Source of the DNA: an uncultured Lachnospiraceae bacterium
GTDB lineage: Bacteria; Bacillota; Clostridia; Lachnospirales; Lachnospiraceae
Reading direction: 5' to 3'
Assembly (NCBI GenBank): GCA_910586615.1
Contig: CAJUJP010000045.1
Location: 1-27,194, forward strand
Length of the DNA stretch: 27,194 nt
Both the position numbers and the translations under genes were made by a program. Below the pieces are notes generated by a model, which was not told the DNA's origin, did no database searches, and worked only from the letters and a program-made list of their open reading frames with translations. Of this stretch, positions 1 to 7,337 are shown piece by piece; within the stretch, counting starts at the first letter, position 1; each line of letters opens with the position of its first letter.

Positions 1-1
1 G

Positions 2-103
2 TCAACCGGGACCGCTGATGCTTTCACAGGGAGCGGGTACAGCGGCAGTATTCCGGTAACCAGAACAATTGTAAAAACAAGTTTTCAGGCTGAAGGGAGG
101 TGA
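2..103 (+). CDS. 3' end of an unidentified gene (partial)
   Basis: An open frame enters from the left edge and stops with TGA at 101-103. Its last 33 residues are rich in Ser, Gly and Thr and end in SFQAEGR. The stop codon lies inside the ribosome-binding site (GGGAGGTGA) of the next small ORF, an arrangement typical of translationally coupled genes; this is the main reason for preferring this frame over the other one that is also open from the edge (which stops at 57). No family is recognisable from so short a tail. Confidence 0.4.
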   Translation, partial: STGTADAFTGSGYSGSIPVTRTIVKTSFQAEGR

Positions 104-108
104 ACCGG

Positions 109-273
109 ATGAATGAAAAAGAGGTACACAATGAATATGATCTGCTGGTAGGAGAAATGAACCGAATGTTCCTTACTGACGATGCAGCGGAACTTGAAGC
201 ATTGCACAAATATGCCAGAAAGCGGGTCGACAGGATCCACGACTATCATGTCACAAGAATTAATAACGCGTGA
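109..273 (+). CDS. 54-residue small hypothetical protein
   Basis: ATG at 109 follows a strong ribosome site (GAAGGGAGGTGA, 92-103) with 5-6 nt spacing, and the frame stops with TGA at 271-273. The product starts MNEKEVHNEYDLL and is charged and probably helical (many Glu, Asp, Arg, His), with no membrane segment and no cysteine. I do not recognise the family. It is probably coupled to the preceding partial gene, whose stop overlaps its ribosome site. Its end lies 65 nt from the convergent tRNA-Gly. The good ribosome site is the main evidence that it is real. Confidence 0.55.
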   Translation: MNEKEVHNEYDLLVGEMNRMFLTDDAAELEALHKYARKRVDRIHDYHVTRINNA

Positions 274-296
274 TATCCAACCAACTGTAACTGCAA

Positions 297-325
297 ACAA
301 AAATACCTGGATGTTCTCCAGGTAT
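297..325 (-). terminator. Rho-independent terminator of tRNA-Gly
   Basis: On the minus strand a perfect 9-bp stem (ATACCTGGA / TCCAGGTAT, plus positions 303-311 and 317-325) with a 5-nt loop is followed by a run of T (TTTTTG). It lies about 12 nt beyond the tRNA 3' end. Confidence 0.85.
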
Positions 326-337
326 CTCATAGACCAG

Positions 338-410
338 AGCGCGAGACGGGACTCGAACCCGCGACCCCGACCTTGGCAAGGTCGTGCTCCACCAACTGAG
401 CCACTCGCGC
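338..410 (-). tRNA. tRNA-Gly (anticodon GCC)
   Basis: Read on the minus strand, the 73 nt fold as a full cloverleaf. The acceptor stem is GCGCGAG/CTCGCGC, the D arm contains GCTCAGTTGGTGGAGC, and the anticodon stem CGACC/GGTCG encloses the loop TTGCCAA, giving anticodon GCC. The T arm holds GGTTCGAGTCCC, and the discriminator base is U, as expected for glycine. The 3' CCA is not encoded (CTG follows). It has its own promoter and terminator and is transcribed alone. Between promoter and tRNA there is a 9-bp inverted repeat in the precursor leader. Confidence 0.95.
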
Positions 411-415
411 ATATC

Positions 416-455
416 ACTTGTCCGTCTGCTTTACTACTGTATCGCTCGGACAAGT
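416..455 (-). repeat. Inverted repeat in the tRNA-Gly precursor leader
   Basis: ACTTGTCCG (416-424) is repeated in inverted form as CGGACAAGT (447-455) with a 22-nt loop. It covers almost the whole 5' leader between the predicted start of transcription (near 452) and the mature tRNA 5' end at 410, so the precursor would begin with a hairpin. Confidence 0.6.
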
Positions 456-458
456 ATT

Positions 459-487
459 AATATACTATATGGGATCTGCTTTGTCAA
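459..487 (-). promoter_or_regulatory. Promoter of tRNA-Gly
   Basis: On the minus strand, TTGACA (482-487) and TATATT (459-464) are separated by exactly 17 nt. This near-consensus sigma-A promoter points at the tRNA about 50 nt downstream. Confidence 0.85.
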
Positions 488-742
488 CAATAAAATTGCA
501 TTTTGTTCCAATTTTGTTAAATTCAATAATCTTTTTAAATTTTTTTAATTATATACACAATTTCTATTGTTTTATGACAATAATATTTTATTAAAATGCA
601 AATAAAAACCAGTAGAACAATCGCTTTATATCTTCCGGGTATCACATCCCGTCTGCCGTATGCCCATGTTTCTTATCTGCAGACAAAACTTCTTCAACTT
701 ATCACCGTAAGCTATCTTTACAAATCTTCCAGTTCTCTAATA
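488..742. other. AT-rich gap, no gene seen
   Basis: The stretch between the tRNA promoter and the repeat at 743 is AT-rich. It holds only short frames without ribosome sites. I see no gene, RNA or terminator in it. Confidence 0.6.
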
Positions 743-817
743 CCCATGCATATCGCAAGCTTGCTTGCGATACTGTTTAAATAGAAAGTTAAAAAACTTT
801 GATTTTTCACCCTACTC
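743..817 (+). repeat. Repeat family A, single copy at the end of the GH3 gene
   Basis: A 75-bp element is homologous to three tandem copies at 7008-7232. It starts CCCATGCATATCGCAAG and includes a perfect hairpin (TATCGCAAG / CTTGCGATA, 4-nt loop), then TTTAAATAGAAAGTT, AAAGTT/AACTTT, and GATTTTTCA. The stop codon of the GH3 gene (812-814) lies in the last bases of the element. On the minus strand its AAAGTT-TTTT-AACTTT part could contribute to transcription termination of that gene. Confidence 0.8.
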
Positions 818-2896
818 CTCCGGCAGTTTATCCGCATATTTCACGCGGTAAATTCTTTCCAGTGATTCATTGATCCGCTCTTCTGGTATCGTACCATCCT
901 GCACCGCCGCAAGAAGTGCCGCATAAGCCACCTCAAAGTCCTCTGGCATAAGCAGCATATCCGCACCGGCTTCAATCGCTTTGACTGCCGCCTGCTCTGA
1001 CGTATAATACTCGGTAATGGCGCTCATATTCATTGCGTCTGTAATTATGATTCCCTGAAAATTCAACTCATTCCGCAAAATATCTGTCATGATCTTAGAT
1101 GAAAGCGTGGAAGGCACGGCATCCTCATCCACCGCCGAAGCCGTAACATGACTGACCATCACAAAATCGGCACCCGCAGCAATTCCGGCTTGAAAGGGAA
1201 TAAAATTCGAATTACGCATCTCTTCCAAGGTTTTCGTCGTTTCAACTCTTCCGTCGTGGGTATCTTTTTCGTTATCACCAATACCTGGAAAATGTTTCAG
1301 GCATGAGCTTACTTTGGTTCCCTCGATTCCCTCCACCATATTAGACACCATATCACCGACCAGTTTTGCATCTGCTCCAAAAATGCGGTCGCCAAGTGCA
1401 CTTTCACCGGAACCAGCCACATCTGCCACCGGTGCAAAATCCACATTAAAGCCAAGTTCCTTTAAATATGTGCCAATGGTAAGTCCTGCTTCATAAGCCT
1501 GTGCTGTGTCACCGCTTTCCCCGATCGACGCCATGTCACCCACTTCGATCACGTCAATACCGCTCTTGGCCACTCTACTGACCGAACCACCTTCTTCATC
1601 TACCGCCAGAAATATAGGATATTTGCTTTTGGATGTGGTACTGGACAACATCTCCGTAATCTGTTCTTTGTCTTTTATATTCTTGTCAAAATAGATCAGT
1701 CCGCCCACCGCATATGTATTCAGCGCTTCCTGGGTTCCTTCACCCGCCTGGGTCGCCGTAGAAACTCCGGTCAATGCCTCCGGTGTCACAACAAAAAGCC
1801 CTGCCACCTTATCTTCCAATGGCATGGAAGAAATACACGCCTCTACAATACCACCCAGATAATCCACTTCCGGCTCCTCCACAATCGGTTCTTCCGGCGG
1901 ATCGATCACGATCTCGTGAGCGTCCTGCGCATCCTGCTCTGCCTGCTGCTGTTCCTGTGCTTCGGCCTGTTTCTTATCCTTCACTACTTTTGCAATATTT
2001 TTTCCTGCAGTGACTCCACCGGCCGCCAATGCCGCCAGAAAAATGAAAACCACTGAATATGCAATGATCTGATTACGGATTCTCCTGCGTCTTCTGTAAA
2101 TCCGCCGGTCATCTTCATCCCATTCATCGTCTTCATCCTCCGGGTAATCTTCATCTTCAAAATCGCCATATTCCGGATCGTCGCTATCTTCTATGTCATC
2201 CCCGTCCGAATCACTGTAATCCATATCGTCTTCTATATCTTTCTCCTCTGTTTCTCTATAATCCCCGTCATTTTCTGCATCTTCATCACCCCGATGTCCG
2301 TAGTTTGCGTCATCCTCGTCTTCTGCATTATCCGGGTCTCCATAAACTGTACCGTCTTCTGCCCCTTCCTGTTCTCTGTAGTCTAAATTGTCCGGATCTC
2401 GGCCTGCACCGTCTTCCGGCTCTCCATAATCTATGCCATCCTCATCTGCATTATTCAAGTTTCTGTAATCTGCTCCATCTCCGTCGTCTGCATTGTCCGA
2501 ATCTCCGTAATCTACTCCGCCTTCGTCATCCTCATCATCCGAATCTTCGTAATCTACTCCGCCTTCGTCATCCTCATCATCCGAATCTTCGTAATCTGCT
2601 CCATCTTCATCGTCCTCATCATCTGAATTACCATAATAATCTTTATCTTCTATATCCTCATCGTCCGAATTACCATAATAATCTTCATCTTCTTCTATAT
2701 CCTCGTCGTCCGGGTCTCCATAATAATCGTCATCGTCCTCATCTTCGTAGTCTTCATCCTCCTCTGCCTCTTCATCGTCCCAGTTCCCGTAATCTTCATC
2801 ATCCTCGTCTTCATCCATTTCCATATCATCATCAAATTCTTCATTTTCATAATCTTCATCTGAACGACCGAATAACTTTCCAAAAAACTTTCCCAT
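812..2896 (-). CDS. Membrane-anchored GH3 hydrolase (NagZ-like) with long acidic N-terminal domain
   Basis: The protein has about 694 residues. After the basic stub MGKFFGKLFGR, residues 12-264 are almost only Asp, Glu, Gly, Asn and Tyr in degenerate repeats of about 14 residues (DYEDSDDEDDEGGV type). RRIYRRRRRIR and one membrane helix (about 277-299) follow, then a Gln/Glu linker, then a glycoside hydrolase family 3 domain (about 345-690). That domain has KHFPGIGDNEKDTH (534-547), the signature with the NagZ-type acid/base His, and IITDAMNM with the likely nucleophile Asp (620). Family members remove beta-N-acetylglucosamine from peptidoglycan fragments. Arg-rich residues before the helix argue for a cytoplasmic acidic tail and an extracellular enzyme. 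The start at 2896 has AGGAA 4-5 nt upstream; an in-frame ATG at 2908 has no ribosome site. Substrate is inferred from the family. Confidence 0.88.
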   Translation of the reverse strand: MGKFFGKLFGRSDEDYENEEFDDDMEMDEDEDDEDYGNWDDEEAEEDEDYEDEDDDDYYGDPDDEDIEEDEDYYGNSDDEDIEDKDYYGNSDDEDDEDGADYEDSDDEDDEGGVDYEDSDDEDDEGGVDYGDSDNADDGDGADYRNLNNADEDGIDYGEPEDGAGRDPDNLDYREQEGAEDGTVYGDPDNAEDEDDANYGHRGDEDAENDGDYRETEEKDIEDDMDYSDSDGDDIEDSDDPEYGDFEDEDYPEDEDDEWDEDDRRIYRRRRRIRNQIIAYSVVFIFLAALAAGGVTAGKNIAKVVKDKKQAEAQEQQQAEQDAQDAHEIVIDPPEEPIVEEPEVDYLGGIVEACISSMPLEDKVAGLFVVTPEALTGVSTATQAGEGTQEALNTYAVGGLIYFDKNIKDKEQITEMLSSTTSKSKYPIFLAVDEEGGSVSRVAKSGIDVIEVGDMASIGESGDTAQAYEAGLTIGTYLKELGFNVDFAPVADVAGSGESALGDRIFGADAKLVGDMVSNMVEGIEGTKVSSCLKHFPGIGDNEKDTHDGRVETTKTLEEMRNSNFIPFQAGIAAGADFVMVSHVTASAVDEDAVPSTLSSKIMTDILRNELNFQGIIITDAMNMSAITEYYTSEQAAVKAIEAGADMLLMPEDFEVAYAALLAAVQDGTIPEERINESLERIYRVKYADKLPEE

Positions 2897-2957
2897 ATCA
2901 TTCCTCATTTCTGTACACGATCTGCAGGAATTTTCCCAGCGTGCTTAGTGCCTCCTG

Positions 2958-2986
2958 TTGTATGCCGAGATACAACATATTGTATG
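2958..2986. promoter_or_regulatory. Alternating TTGTAT/ATACAA half-sites upstream of the GH3 gene
   Basis: Three half-sites alternate in orientation: TTGTAT (2958-2963), ATACAA (2970-2975) and TTGTAT (2980-2985). They form two overlapping inverted repeats with 6- and 4-nt spacers. They lie 60-90 nt upstream of the GH3 start, just downstream of a TATACT-like -10 (2992-2997, minus strand). They could be an operator or a leader hairpin. I found no convincing -35 for that -10. Confidence 0.3.
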
Positions 2987-3099
2987 TAATGAGTATACTA
3001 TAACCTATTTTCACAAAATATGCCACTCAATTTTTACTTTTTCACCTATTTTTCATCATTTTTAAAATCACTGCAAGTCACTGTAATTGTAGATCTGTA

Positions 3100-3410
3100 A
3101 ACGCACAGCGAAGCGGGTACTAATCCTTCGAGAATTAATACCCGCTTCTAAACTACACTATCCAATGGCCCATACCTCCACTTTTTCTTCATCCGTACTC
3201 TTTCCATTCTTCTCTCGTATGCATATACTGTAACGTCTTATTCTCTTTTCTTCTGTGATCCGTTACTTTTTCTCATGTACTCGACTACGTTTTCGTTGCT
3301 TCGTCATTGGTTCCTTATTCATTTGTACTTCAAAATGGATCTTAAACTATGTTTTCGGTGGACCGTACCTCCTTTTCTTAGAGTATCTATGTGAATTTGT
3401 TCTGTTTATG
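3100..3410 (-). ncRNA. Candidate non-coding transcript with 3' hairpin
   Basis: A near-consensus minus-strand promoter at 3416-3443 would start a transcript near 3409. It contains an AAGGAGGTACGG stretch, but no start codon at usable spacing follows it. In-frame stops break every reading frame; the longest piece encodes about 32 residues ending EVEVWAIG and lacks a good start. The strand contains two diverged direct copies of a 30-nt segment (3149-3179 and 3343-3372, consensus GGAGGTAYGG-NCCAYYG... TAGTTTA). These could pair with each other through GGUCCA/UGGGCC. It ends in a long hairpin (3110-3148). This fits a structured RNA of about 300 nt better than a protein gene; a decayed small gene is the alternative. 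Identity unknown. Confidence 0.4.
3110..3148. repeat. Strong inverted repeat (possible 3' hairpin of the orphan transcript)
   Basis: GAAGCGGGTA (3110-3119) pairs perfectly with TACCCGCTTC (3139-3148), and inner TAAT/ATTA extends the stem to about 14 bp. No T-run follows on either strand, so it is not a textbook terminator. Confidence 0.7.
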
Positions 3411-3415
3411 TTTTT

Positions 3416-3443
3416 ATTATATCACTCATTTTCAATTTGTCAA
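3416..3443 (-). promoter_or_regulatory. Near-consensus promoter without an obvious gene
   Basis: On the minus strand TTGACA (3438-3443) and TATAAT (3416-3421), both perfect consensus, are separated by 16 nt. They are among the best promoter boxes in the window, yet the first minus-strand gene downstream (GH3) starts more than 500 nt away. Confidence 0.7.
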
Positions 3444-3740
3444 CACATTTCTTTAAAAAAATTATTATTTTTACATTTTTTCTTATTTATATCCAAATTA
3501 TCACATATTAGGCATTAATATCCAATATTAACAGTTAATTATCAATAATCACTTATATCGCTTTTCTTCTAAAATGATCTGATGCCAAAAGATTCTATCC
3601 GAAAACCAAAAGACATATTAATCCACATGCATCCTCCCCTATTCCTCCTTTATGCTGCTGTGTCAAGCGCATCTTCCAAATATAAAAAAACAGCAAATCA
3701 TTACAAGTACAAGGATTACAAGCATAATCTGCAAGCACAA
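3444..3740. other. AT-rich gap, no gene seen
   Basis: Very AT-rich DNA between the orphan promoter (minus) and the LUD gene promoter (plus). Short frames here lack ribosome sites and look like chance. No repeat or RNA was recognised. Confidence 0.5.
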
Positions 3741-3754
3741 TCCATTTCAAATGC

Positions 3755-3784
3755 TTGCGCACCTTTTGTCCCAAATGCTATACT
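3755..3784 (+). promoter_or_regulatory. Probable promoter of the LUD gene
   Basis: TTGCGC (3755-3760) and TATACT (3779-3784) are separated by 18 nt. Transcription would start near 3791, leaving a leader of about 160 nt before the LUD start. Confidence 0.5.
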
Positions 3785-3952
3785 AGATGTATACTTTTTG
3801 CCGGCCATCCCGGAGCCGCCAGACAGTATACATATAATACCTTACCCGTAAAAATACGCGGAGCAGTGCACAAAATGTCATTTTTCCGCACCATAACATC
3901 CGGTAGTCACCCGACATCCCGTGTGATTACCTCACAGAAAAGGAGGACCGAT

Positions 3953-4588
3953 ATGTCACATAAGCTTACCGCCTTCGCAAAACAGGCGGCTGTCATTATC
4001 AAAAATCTTGAAAAACGCAATATGGAAGGTTTCTATTTTGAAACAGCCGCCGAATGTACCAGGGCCATTCTTGCATCCATTCCCGACGGCTCTGTCATAA
4101 GCTGGGGAGGAAGTGAAAGCATCAAGGAAGCCGGATTGATGGATGGCATCCGCGGCGGTTCCTATACACTGATCGACCGTTCCGCGGCAAAGACCCCTGA
4201 GGAATCCAGGGAGCTTTACGCGAAGACCGTTCTAGCCGATTATTATCTGATGAGCAGCAACGCTATCACACTGGAAGGCGAACTGATCAACATCGACGGC
4301 AACGGCAACCGCGTGGCCTGCCTGATCCAGGGTCCCAGCCACGTTATTCTCGTAGTCGGTATGAATAAAGTCGTCACCGACATAGAGAGCGGCATTGCCA
4401 GAATCCGCAATATGGCCTCGCCGCCCAATGCAATACGCCTGAATCGAAACCTGCCTTGTGCTGCCACTGGCATCTGCCACAACTGCCTTGCACCCGAATG
4501 TTTCTGTAACCAGCTTGTAGTTACCAGAAGAAGCGGGCATACCGGAAGAATCAGGGTTTATCTCACCGGAGAATCACTCGGTTATTAA
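3953..4588 (+). CDS. LUD-domain protein (lactate utilization family)
   Basis: A 211-residue protein beginning MSHKLTAFAKQAAVIIKNLE. It matches the short single-domain LUD (formerly DUF162) proteins of Clostridia: an N-terminal helix, then SVISWGGSESIKEAG (about 45-60), a central segment with ITLEGELINIDGNGNRVA (about 104-121), and a C-terminal CHNCLAPECFCNQL (about 174-187) with four Cys. LUD proteins are related to LutB/LutC of lactate oxidation, but stand-alone members have no proven activity. The start is ATG 3953, seven nt after AGAAAAGGAGG; the frame stays open upstream to 3755 but without a ribosome site. The gene is monocistronic, with a terminator at 4705, and converges on the hydrogenase gene. 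Confidence 0.85.
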   Translation: MSHKLTAFAKQAAVIIKNLEKRNMEGFYFETAAECTRAILASIPDGSVISWGGSESIKEAGLMDGIRGGSYTLIDRSAAKTPEESRELYAKTVLADYYLMSSNAITLEGELINIDGNGNRVACLIQGPSHVILVVGMNKVVTDIESGIARIRNMASPPNAIRLNRNLPCAATGICHNCLAPECFCNQLVVTRRSGHTGRIRVYLTGESLGY

Positions 4589-4597
4589 ATTATCTGT

Positions 4598-4686
4598 AAA
4601 AAAAGTAAATTTGCTTCGCAAATTAACTTTGCGAGATTCGCTTCGCGAACTCGGATAAGCGAAGGAAGTTTCCTATACCATAAAAA
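4598..4686 (+). repeat. Repeat family B, copy 1, with adjacent hairpin
   Basis: A small hairpin AATTTGC-TTC-GCAAATT (4608-4624) is followed by GCGAGATTCGCTTCGCGAAC...TCGGATAAGC (from 4631) and TTCCTATACC-TAAAA (to 4686). The GCGAGATT...TAAAA portion recurs at 10822-10887. The core is a hairpin, CGAGA-TTCGC-TTC-GCGAA-CTCG. Confidence 0.75.
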
Positions 4687-4704
4687 ACGGACAAATATCC
4701 GACC

Positions 4705-4727
4705 ATCTCTGCCGGCAGAGATTTTTA
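4705..4727 (+). terminator. Terminator of the LUD gene
   Basis: A perfect 18-bp palindrome (ATCTCTGCC/GGCAGAGAT) followed by TTTTTA on the plus strand, 117 nt after the LUD stop codon. Confidence 0.75.
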
Positions 4728-4808
4728 CTGACAGGCGCAAACCTGTTGCAGCCTCGGATAACACGTGAAATCTGTTCTACAAAATACAAAAACAGAATAT
4801 TTTCTAAT

Positions 4809-4847
4809 TAAAAAAAGGGAGCCGCATCCGAAGATGTGATTCCCTTT
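4809..4847 (-). terminator. Terminator of the hydrogenase gene
   Basis: On the minus strand AAAGGGA...TCCCTTTTTTT, with an inner CACATC/GATGCG pairing and a TTCG tetraloop, ends in seven T. It lies about 180 nt beyond the stop codon of the hydrogenase gene. The 4848-5028 stretch between them holds no recognisable gene. Confidence 0.75.
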
Positions 4848-5028
4848 CTGCTACAATAATATTTATGGTTAATATCCCTTACAGCCAGTAAGGAATTACC
4901 CATCTTGTTGCTTAAGTTGTTAGAATGTATGGAACAATGGTATATCGGTTTCCTTTCTATTTATCTTACAGGCTTCGAGATGCCAAAAAGTATTTATGAC
5001 AGCCTGTGAAACAGTTCTCGTAAACGCT

Positions 5029-6981
5029 TTATTCTTTCAGGCTGTCCAGCTTGTCCTTCAGATCTGCCGAGATCGTACTTACCATATCAGCCGAAGCCGC
5101 AATCTCTTCCGTCGCCGCTGCAAGATTTGTCACGCGGACATTAACACTATCTATGATGTCGATCAGTTTTTCCGCCCTGGCAAGCAGTTCGTTGATTGCC
5201 CCCTGGATCTGTTCCTTATTAGAATCACTGTCGCTCGCCGTATCTTTGGAAGAATCCGCCAGCTTCTTGATGTTCTCAGCTATGATCGCAAACCCTCTTC
5301 CGGAATCTCCGGCTCTTGCGGCTTCAATACTTGCATTCAATGCCAGCAGGTTCGTCTCCTCAGCCACATTAGTGATCTGACCGTTGTTCTCTTCCAGTTT
5401 TACAAGCAGCGTCTGAATCTTGCTAAGCGCCGCCTTAAGATCATCACAAAAAACGACCACATCAGCCATTGAGGTTGAGATCCCGGTGCTCTCCTCCGCA
5501 TTGCTGTTATTTCCTACAGACATCTCGCTGATGGAAGTATCCAGGCTCTCAAAATCTTCATGCACTTCTGCCAGCAGGCTCTCGATCACATCGTTCTTCT
5601 CCTGGATGATAATGTTCTTGCTCTCCATCTCCTCAGCCATCTGTCTGGCTTTTATGCCTTCCTGTTCCACCTTGCTTTTGACATACTGAATGCAGTTTCC
5701 GCTACGGTTGCAATCATTGTAAATGGCTACGGCCATCTCTTTACATGTAGAATAACCACATGCCGAACAGTCCATCGTCTTCTGTATCTCCGTATACTTA
5801 TCCATTCCGGCAAAAATATCGTTCAATTCGGCTGCACTTGGCTGACGCACGGCCATGCCTTGTGATTTATCACTGTAGCGCCTGATAAAGTCATTAATAT
5901 TAAGGTTCTTAAACTGCCTGTTGAACCTGTCCAGCCTCTGCTTCGGTGTCAGTTTCCTGCTGAATGCATGATGTCTGTCATTTTTCTTGCTGGCCTCTTT
6001 GATCTTCTGCAGTTCATAGAGAATATCATCCGATTTCGTTCCGGCATTTTCCACGCCCGTACCATAGATACATCCCCTGGCACAGTTCAATGCATCCACC
6101 ATAAAAGGGAGTTCCTTCTTATTCAGCACACGCTCCTTATAATCCTCCAAAAACTCATACGCATGCTGTTCCCCCTCGATCTGCCGGATAAATACATCCT
6201 CACCGCAGAACCAGTATACGTTCTCCTTCAGACCGCCCGGCATGGGATAGATGGAACCCAGTCCGTACTCGATCTCATCCGTGACCGGTTTGCCGGAAAT
6301 GCCGTGTTTCCGCACATATTCCATCAAATGGTCAAAAGTCACATTATACGAAACATAACCTCCGCAGTTCGGATCTTCTATCTCATTCTTCTTGGCAATA
6401 CAGGGGCTGATAAATGCCAGCTTGTCTGTTATTTTCATATACTTCCTGGCATAGATCGCGCCGCACATCAGCGGTGAATGAATCGGCACAAGACTGGGGA
6501 TCAGCTCGGGAATATACTTTTCTATATATCCCACGATGGCTGGACAAGGCTGGGATATCCCGCCGGTAAAATGATGTTCGGTAATATATTTGATATACCC
6601 CCATGTGGTGATATCAGCGCCGAAGCTGATACTGATGATCCTGTTCACACCCAATTGTTTCAGCCCGCCAAGAACACTCCCGTACTCTTTCGGATAATTA
6701 GCCAGGAAAGCCGGTGCCAGCAGAAGAGAAATCTTCTCACCCCGCCTCAGATCCTCAAAAAAGCGCTCTGTATCATCGCGGAAGCTCCTTGCGCCATGTG
6801 CACACGCATCAAAACATGCACCGCAGCTCACACACTGACTTCCTTCTACGAGAATAACGTTCCTATCGTCCTCCGTCACCGCACGGTTCGCCGTAAGGAC
6901 TGGACAAACCGAAATACACTTGTTGCATCCCACACAGTTCTCATTCGTATAAACCAACGCATCCTTCTTCTGATCCATCAT
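5029..6981 (-). CDS. Soluble sensory-type [FeFe]-hydrogenase fused to a chemotaxis-transducer signalling domain
   Basis: This 650-residue protein has no membrane segment. It opens with two ferredoxin-like clusters (Cys 16, 19, 22, 26 and 50, 53, 56, 60). The hydrogenase large-subunit domain has H-cluster motifs QPCP (Cys146), SPCIAKKNE (Cys194) and NCARGC (Cys300, Cys304). A further 4Fe-4S domain has MDCSACGYSTC (Cys405, 408, 413). A coiled linker (about 440-490) leads to a methyl-accepting-chemotaxis signalling domain (hairpin tip ETNLLALNASIEAARAG, about 542-558). This order is that of putative sensory group C (HydS) hydrogenases, proposed to sense H2 or redox state and signal by protein contact. 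The start at 6981 has GGAGG 5 nt upstream; the frame continues 18 codons further without a ribosome site. No hydrogenase maturation or electron-transfer partner is nearby. The cysteine motifs differ from catalytic enzymes (QPCP instead of TSCCP). Confidence 0.9.
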   Translation of the reverse strand: MMDQKKDALVYTNENCVGCNKCISVCPVLTANRAVTEDDRNVILVEGSQCVSCGACFDACAHGARSFRDDTERFFEDLRRGEKISLLLAPAFLANYPKEYGSVLGGLKQLGVNRIISISFGADITTWGYIKYITEHHFTGGISQPCPAIVGYIEKYIPELIPSLVPIHSPLMCGAIYARKYMKITDKLAFISPCIAKKNEIEDPNCGGYVSYNVTFDHLMEYVRKHGISGKPVTDEIEYGLGSIYPMPGGLKENVYWFCGEDVFIRQIEGEQHAYEFLEDYKERVLNKKELPFMVDALNCARGCIYGTGVENAGTKSDDILYELQKIKEASKKNDRHHAFSRKLTPKQRLDRFNRQFKNLNINDFIRRYSDKSQGMAVRQPSAAELNDIFAGMDKYTEIQKTMDCSACGYSTCKEMAVAIYNDCNRSGNCIQYVKSKVEQEGIKARQMAEEMESKNIIIQEKNDVIESLLAEVHEDFESLDTSISEMSVGNNSNAEESTGISTSMADVVVFCDDLKAALSKIQTLLVKLEENNGQITNVAEETNLLALNASIEAARAGDSGRGFAIIAENIKKLADSSKDTASDSDSNKEQIQGAINELLARAEKLIDIIDSVNVRVTNLAAATEEIAASADMVSTISADLKDKLDSLKE

Positions 6982-7007
6982 ATGTACCTCCAGACATGAA
7001 ATTAATC

Positions 7008-7232
7008 CCAATGCACATCGCAATCCTGATTGCAATACTGCTTAAATAGAAAGTTGTTAATCTCTGATTTTTCAATCTATTCCCCATGCATATCGCATGC
7101 CCGCTTGCAATACTGCTTAAATAGAAAGTTGATAATCTTTGATTTTTCAATCTATTCCCCATGCACATCGCAAGTCCGCTTGCAATACTGCTTAAATAGA
7201 AAATTGAAAAATCTTTGATTTTTCACCTATTC
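7008..7232 (+). repeat. Repeat family A, three tandem 75-bp copies
   Basis: Units begin at 7008, 7083 and 7158, each exactly 75 bp, and match the copy at 743-817. Each contains a hairpin (ATCGCAAT/ATTGCAAT in the first, ATCGCAAG/CTTGCAAT in the third), then TACTGCTTAAATAGAAA and GATTTTTCA. The AAG/CTT versus AAT/ATT change between copies is compensatory, which supports RNA or DNA hairpin formation. They occupy most of the hydrogenase 5' leader. Confidence 0.9.
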
Positions 7233-7308
7233 TTTTATTTATTACCACCAGCCAAAACCGGCCTTTTATATTTATGTCTTCGCATGTTGCGACTTGGAAG
7301 CTTTGTAT

Positions 7309-7337
7309 AGTATATCATAACTCCTAAATAAAGAAAA
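7309..7337 (-). promoter_or_regulatory. Probable promoter of the hydrogenase gene
   Basis: On the minus strand an extended -10 (TGATATACT, core 7309-7314) has a weak -35 (TTTTCT, 7332-7337) at 17 nt. A palindromic AAATGT-GT-ACATTT (7382-7395) lies upstream and could be an operator. The leader would be about 320 nt and would include the three tandem repeats. Confidence 0.5.

Noticed and set aside
1..273. Edge of a prophage integrated next to tRNA-Gly
   Set aside because: The two small plus-strand frames are not recognisably phage-derived, and no duplicated tRNA 3' end (attachment site) was seen in the window.
2305..3003. 232-codon plus-strand frame rich in His, Leu, Pro and Arg
   Set aside because: It is the antisense of the repetitive Asp/Glu region of the GH3 protein; the odd composition is the mirror of GAT/GAA codons, and it has no ribosome site.
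3255..3518. 87-codon plus-strand frame rich in Phe, Leu and Cys
   Set aside because: No ribosome site, AT-driven composition, and it opposes the strong orphan promoter; looks like chance.
4808..4903. 31-codon minus-strand frame ending in the hydrogenase terminator
   Set aside because: No ribosome site, and the last third is the terminator hairpin itself.
6941..7168. 75-codon minus-strand frame over the family A repeats
   Set aside because: Internally repeated only because the DNA is repeated; it overlaps the hydrogenase start region and lacks a family.
7008..7232. CRISPR array
   Set aside because: The three units abut directly without unique spacers, and no cas genes are present.
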